Shown here: piece after piece, positions 61,224 through 64,000 of the stretch
Position numbering within the stretch: position 1 is the first letter of the stretch
Layout of the letters: the number at the start of each line of letters is the position of its first letter
Assembly: GCA_017744515.1 (NCBI GenBank)
Contig: JAGIBF010000013.1
Location: 35,126 to 99,125, forward strand
Reading direction: 5' to 3'
From: Niastella sp.
Lineage (GTDB): Bacteria; Bacteroidota; Bacteroidia; Chitinophagales; Chitinophagaceae
Length of the DNA stretch: 64,000 nucleotides
Made by a program: the position numbers and the translations under genes
The notes under the pieces: model-generated
What the model saw: the letters and a program-made list of their open reading frames with translations, nothing else
Database searches by the model: none
What the model was told of the DNA's origin: nothing

Positions 61224-62723
61224 TTATTTGTCTGATAAAAAGATTGTAGAGTCTTTAAGCATAGGGTATTGCTGATGATACAAGGTATTGAATGTTGCCC
61301 TGAAATAGTTCACGTTGGACATGCTGTCGTACAGTTTTGAATAGTTTCCGTCTGGAAAATAGGTAGTATTCAGGTTCCTGAATACATCTATACCGTTATT
61401 AACTCCAGTTCTGAAGCCATGATCGCCCTGCAAAATGATCACAGCCGATGAGCCCGTATTGTGTTGAAGGGTGTCGATCAGCTTCCGTATTTTATTATTT
61501 ACGTAGGGAAGGTATTCAATGTAATTTTCCGCGCTAAGGGTTTTTGCTTCTTCTATGATCAGGGAATCGGCTCTTTGGTTACCAAAGCGGTCAAAAAAGA
61601 AAGGCATGTGCGGCATGTACAGGTGTGTGTATATGAATCGCGGAGCTGGGTTTTTGATGGTCGATTGTCTGATTGCTTCCTGGTACAGTTTTTCATTGTT
61701 CTCCCGGTGTTCGAGATAAGCATAAGCAGGTTTACCCAACAGCCTGGCAAGAAGCTTATTGGAGAAGAAGTACCATTCGAAATCCCGGTATACCCTGGCC
61801 CACAGGGTACCTTCTGTGATCATTTTGGTCTTGAGTGGAAGAAAGGATTGTTGTACGATGGATGGATGGCCTGCCAGGTCAAAAACCGACAGGTTGACGA
61901 TCTCATAGCCATTCATGCCGAGGAACCGTACCACTTCATTTTCTCTTATGAGCGGATTGCAATTCAGGTAGTCTACCCTGTTTACTTTCGCGTTGCTGTC
62001 TATTGTGGTGAGGTATTGCATATTCAGGGTAGCAGCTACCGAGAAGGGTGTATAGTTGTAGTTGCTGACGCTATTAGTCTGTATATGAAAGTCGCGTGAT
62101 AAGAGAAAGCTGTCGAGGTCGTTGTGGTAATTAAATTTTTCTTTCAGCGATCGTGAGCTGGTGTATTCGTCGAAGATAAAATAATAAATGTCGGGCTTTT
62201 TACAGGAGTCCGGAATATGGCGCTCGTTATTCCTGGCAAAACCATAGTTGGCCATATCGTTGTTGCCGATGCGCATGGCTTTCCAGCCAATGGTAGCGAG
62301 GTCAACGCATAGGTATATCAGTAGTAATACATTCAGAAAGAATACAAAGCGAGTAATGGGCTTTGCAGACTTTTTAAGAAAGATGAACAAGGTGATCAAC
62401 GCTATCAGGATCAAGGGGACCAATACGCTGTACTTGTGCAGCCCTTTTATAGGGGAGTGGGTCTTCAAAAAGTCGAAGAGGGCGCCATAAAAGAAGTAGA
62501 CTGCCATCAGGGCGGTGGTCATGATGGCAGCTTTGGTATTGTTGCGGAAAATGAGTCTGAAAAGTAAATACAGCATAGCGGTCGCTATGCAATAAACGAT
62601 CAGCAAGTACGCTATATCCTGTATGCCGATGAATGAATAGTGTTCTGCATATCCATGCAGAACAAAAAAAAGGGGAAGCAGTAATACAAACCAGGGCTTA
62701 TTTTTTAATAGCTGAGCTGTCAT
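61224..62723 (-). CDS. Membrane sulfatase-like hydrolase/transferase, paralog 2
   Basis: 499 aa with the same layout: membrane segments up to about 165, DIYYFIFDEYTSSRSLKEK, SNYNYTPFSVAATLNMQY, IYTHLYMPHMPFFFD and VIILQGDHGFRTGV. Clear paralog of 59677-61191; many block positions match. The nucleophile would be the Thr of YNYTPF. The ATG overlaps the stop of the methyltransferase by 4 bp (ATGA), so the three genes form one unit. Function unknown. Confidence 0.88.
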   Translation of the reverse strand: MTAQLLKNKPWFVLLLPLFFVLHGYAEHYSFIGIQDIAYLLIVYCIATAMLYLLFRLIFRNNTKAAIMTTALMAVYFFYGALFDFLKTHSPIKGLHKYSVLVPLILIALITLFIFLKKSAKPITRFVFFLNVLLLIYLCVDLATIGWKAMRIGNNDMANYGFARNNERHIPDSCKKPDIYYFIFDEYTSSRSLKEKFNYHNDLDSFLLSRDFHIQTNSVSNYNYTPFSVAATLNMQYLTTIDSNAKVNRVDYLNCNPLIRENEVVRFLGMNGYEIVNLSVFDLAGHPSIVQQSFLPLKTKMITEGTLWARVYRDFEWYFFSNKLLARLLGKPAYAYLEHRENNEKLYQEAIRQSTIKNPAPRFIYTHLYMPHMPFFFDRFGNQRADSLIIEEAKTLSAENYIEYLPYVNNKIRKLIDTLQHNTGSSAVIILQGDHGFRTGVNNGIDVFRNLNTTYFPDGNYSKLYDSMSNVNYFRATFNTLYHQQYPMLKDSTIFLSDK

Positions 62724-64000
62724 GTATTTTTTCTTTTCATGCGGTACATGATGCGTTGTGTGTGTGGTACCTTCTCTTTTCTTTGTATGTCAAAATAGGG
62801 TAGGAATGCTTCTTCAAAGTTGTTTACGGTATAATCGCTGAATATATCGGGCCTGCTTGCCATCATCTGCTGCACTTTCTCATCTTCCTGTGGCACAAAT
62901 TCAATGATCAGCAGTGGGGCTATATCGCTGAAGTAAGCGGCCAGTCTATGCAGGGGAATATTCTTTCCAATAACGAGGTGGTGTATCAGGGCCAATGCTA
63001 TCACGAGGTCGGTTCGTATGCGCTCATGGAAGGATGTTCTTTCCTGGTTGTGGAACCCAACGGCTGGTGAAGGATTGGCGATGTCCAATAGTAATGGCAA
63101 CAGGTTGGGGATGTTCTTTTTCTTTACCTCGCGGTAGAGACGATTGATACACTGGCCATCTACGTCGGTAGCTATCACCTGGGTGCCTCTTGCTGCCAGT
63201 AGTTTGGAAAAGTAGCCATCATTGGCGCCGAGGTCGAGTGCCGTTTGCAGGGTAAGCTCCTTACAAAGGTCAAGAAAAATAGCTTCTTTCGCCTGCAGGT
63301 AGTCTTTACTTAGTATAGTGCCTTCGTAATAGTTGTTCCAGGTGGTTTTATGAGCGCGTTCTTCCGGAAAGCGTTGCAATATATTTTCGAGGTGACTGAT
63401 GAGGTCGAGCAGCTTCTTTTTTTGAAACTGTACTGTATTGGTATGGGGGCCTCCTTCTTTTCTGTTGCGTTGTACGGTATTCTGGAGGTATACGTGCAGC
63501 CATACGCCCAGGCTCAGGTTGCTTTTCCAGGGCAACAGACGGGCTGTAACGTCTACAGGAATGCCTTCTATATAGGTGCTGAGTATTTTCTGCACGTCTT
63601 TTTTCAGGTAATGTTCCAGATATAAAGGAAAGAGAAAACACTGGCAAAACTGGCGATAGGCTACCCAGGGTTTGGATGGATCATAAATATCGAAGGACAG
63701 GGTATCTATGAAGACCGGTCTGCCTTCTACGAATTGAATATTGAAAGGGGTAGCATCTTTGAGGATCATGCCATGATCGAGGGCAGCCCGCAATATGTTT
63801 AAGGTCAGCAAGGCTGCATCGCGCAACTGGTCGAAGCTCCATTCGTAGGGGTATGAAATAAAAGGAACTTCCGCTGGTTGCAAGGTCTTATACCAGTGGG
63901 CCGAGCCGGTAATGTTCTCTTTTACTTCTGTGTGGCTGATCAGTTGTTTTCTGCTTACGAGTTGCTGGTAGAGCCCGGAGCTCATAAGTTTGTCGTAGGT
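62720..64000 (-). CDS. Class I SAM methyltransferase, partial (5' end outside window)
   Basis: The visible frame runs to the window edge: five codons (TYDKL) stand before the ATG at 63985. The family usually has 'hYDrLm.SGLY', so the true start likely lies beyond 64000 and the ATG at 63985 is internal. N-terminal part has HGMILKDATPFNIQFVEGRPVFID, a kinase-like/phosphate-type loop; C-terminal SAM Rossmann has ALDLGANDGYFSKLLAARG (about 245-263) and VIATDVDGQCINRLY. Unit with the two sulfatase-like genes. Target unknown, perhaps a cell-surface glycan. Confidence 0.85.
   Translation of the reverse strand, partial: TYDKLMSSGLYQQLVSRKQLISHTEVKENITGSAHWYKTLQPAEVPFISYPYEWSFDQLRDAALLTLNILRAALDHGMILKDATPFNIQFVEGRPVFIDTLSFDIYDPSKPWVAYRQFCQCFLFPLYLEHYLKKDVQKILSTYIEGIPVDVTARLLPWKSNLSLGVWLHVYLQNTVQRNRKEGGPHTNTVQFQKKKLLDLISHLENILQRFPEERAHKTTWNNYYEGTILSKDYLQAKEAIFLDLCKELTLQTALDLGANDGYFSKLLAARGTQVIATDVDGQCINRLYREVKKKNIPNLLPLLLDIANPSPAVGFHNQERTSFHERIRTDLVIALALIHHLVIGKNIPLHRLAAYFSDIAPLLIIEFVPQEDEKVQQMMASRPDIFSDYTVNNFEEAFLPYFDIQRKEKVPHTQRIMYRMKRKNT

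Noticed and set aside
1..64000. CRISPR arrays, insertion sequences, prophage
   Set aside because: No regular spacer-repeat array, transposase, integrase or phage structural gene was found; the word repeats have irregular period and no unique spacers.

Overview
The window looks like a chromosomal segment of a Bacteroidota bacterium, most likely a Chitinophagaceae member (Niastella/Chitinophaga-like). The signs are a type IX secretion (T9SS) protein PorQ, a subtilase with a T9SS-type C-terminal tail, SusD/SusC-era style regulators such as a periplasmic propeller sensor, LytTR and ECF regulators, DUF4382, DUF5683 and DUF4878 proteins, -7 elements of the TAnnTTTG type, weak Shine-Dalgarno sequences, and many degenerate intergenic repeats of a kind common in this order. 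No phage, transposase, CRISPR array or rRNA is seen. About 65 protein genes and one odd tRNA-like gene are supported. Two genes run off the edges: a propeller sensor at the left and a methyltransferase at the right.

Layout. 1-7155: propeller sensor (partial), an RsmB-type rRNA methyltransferase, a secreted subtilase, a lipoprotein and mnmA. 7454-10922: ssb, a LamG lipoprotein, an alpha/beta hydrolase and an NmrA-type oxidoreductase. 10930-14040: a YkuD-like secreted protein and an ECF42 sigma factor with its DGPF/YCII partner. 14711-19697: bestrophin-type channel, BrkB-type membrane protein, POTRA/BamA-like outer-membrane protein, and a small lysine-rich histone-like protein. 19767-24664: a radical-SAM/DUF4130 DNA repair pair, DUF72, the tRNA-like gene, a sterol-desaturase-type hydroxylase. 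25099-34253: DUF4382 lipoprotein, queD, DoxX, an unknown lipoprotein, M61 peptidase, guanine deaminase, an ECF sigma/anti-sigma pair, an NlpC/P60 peptidase, pyrophosphatase and a DUF4878 lipoprotein. 34613-42049: PhoH, HxlR, EcsC, YdeI-like, ahcY, Rrf2, an HTH-only LuxR protein and dapB. 42162-44681: DUF5683, parB and parA, forming with dapB the order parA-parB-DUF5683-dapB. 44761-53853: MBL-fold hydrolase, FMN reductase, metallophosphoesterase, a hybrid histidine kinase with a LytTR regulator, beta-barrel porin, DoxX, Crp/Fnr and a half-length PhzF-like protein. 54061-64000: lon, porQ, a receiver-only regulator, bioB, and a run of two paralogous membrane sulfatase-like proteins behind a methyltransferase.

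How it fits together. Most genes are housekeeping or envelope functions in short transcription units, many closed by clear hairpin terminators, several placed between convergent genes. Coupled units are: radical SAM + DUF4130 (one-base overlap), LytTR regulator + hybrid kinase, ECF sigma + membrane anti-sigma, DGPF + ECF42, parA-parB-DUF5683-dapB, and methyltransferase + sulfatase-like pair (4-base overlap).

The least explained material is in the spacers. There are at least four dispersed repeat families with copies at several loci, several patches of short permuted word repeats, a clean five-unit 11-bp direct repeat at 34487-34541, a candidate structured RNA at 14521-14682, and the tRNA-like gene at 23004-23074 whose anticodon arm cannot be drawn canonically. 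All functional calls come from reading the sequence and family knowledge; no database search was run.
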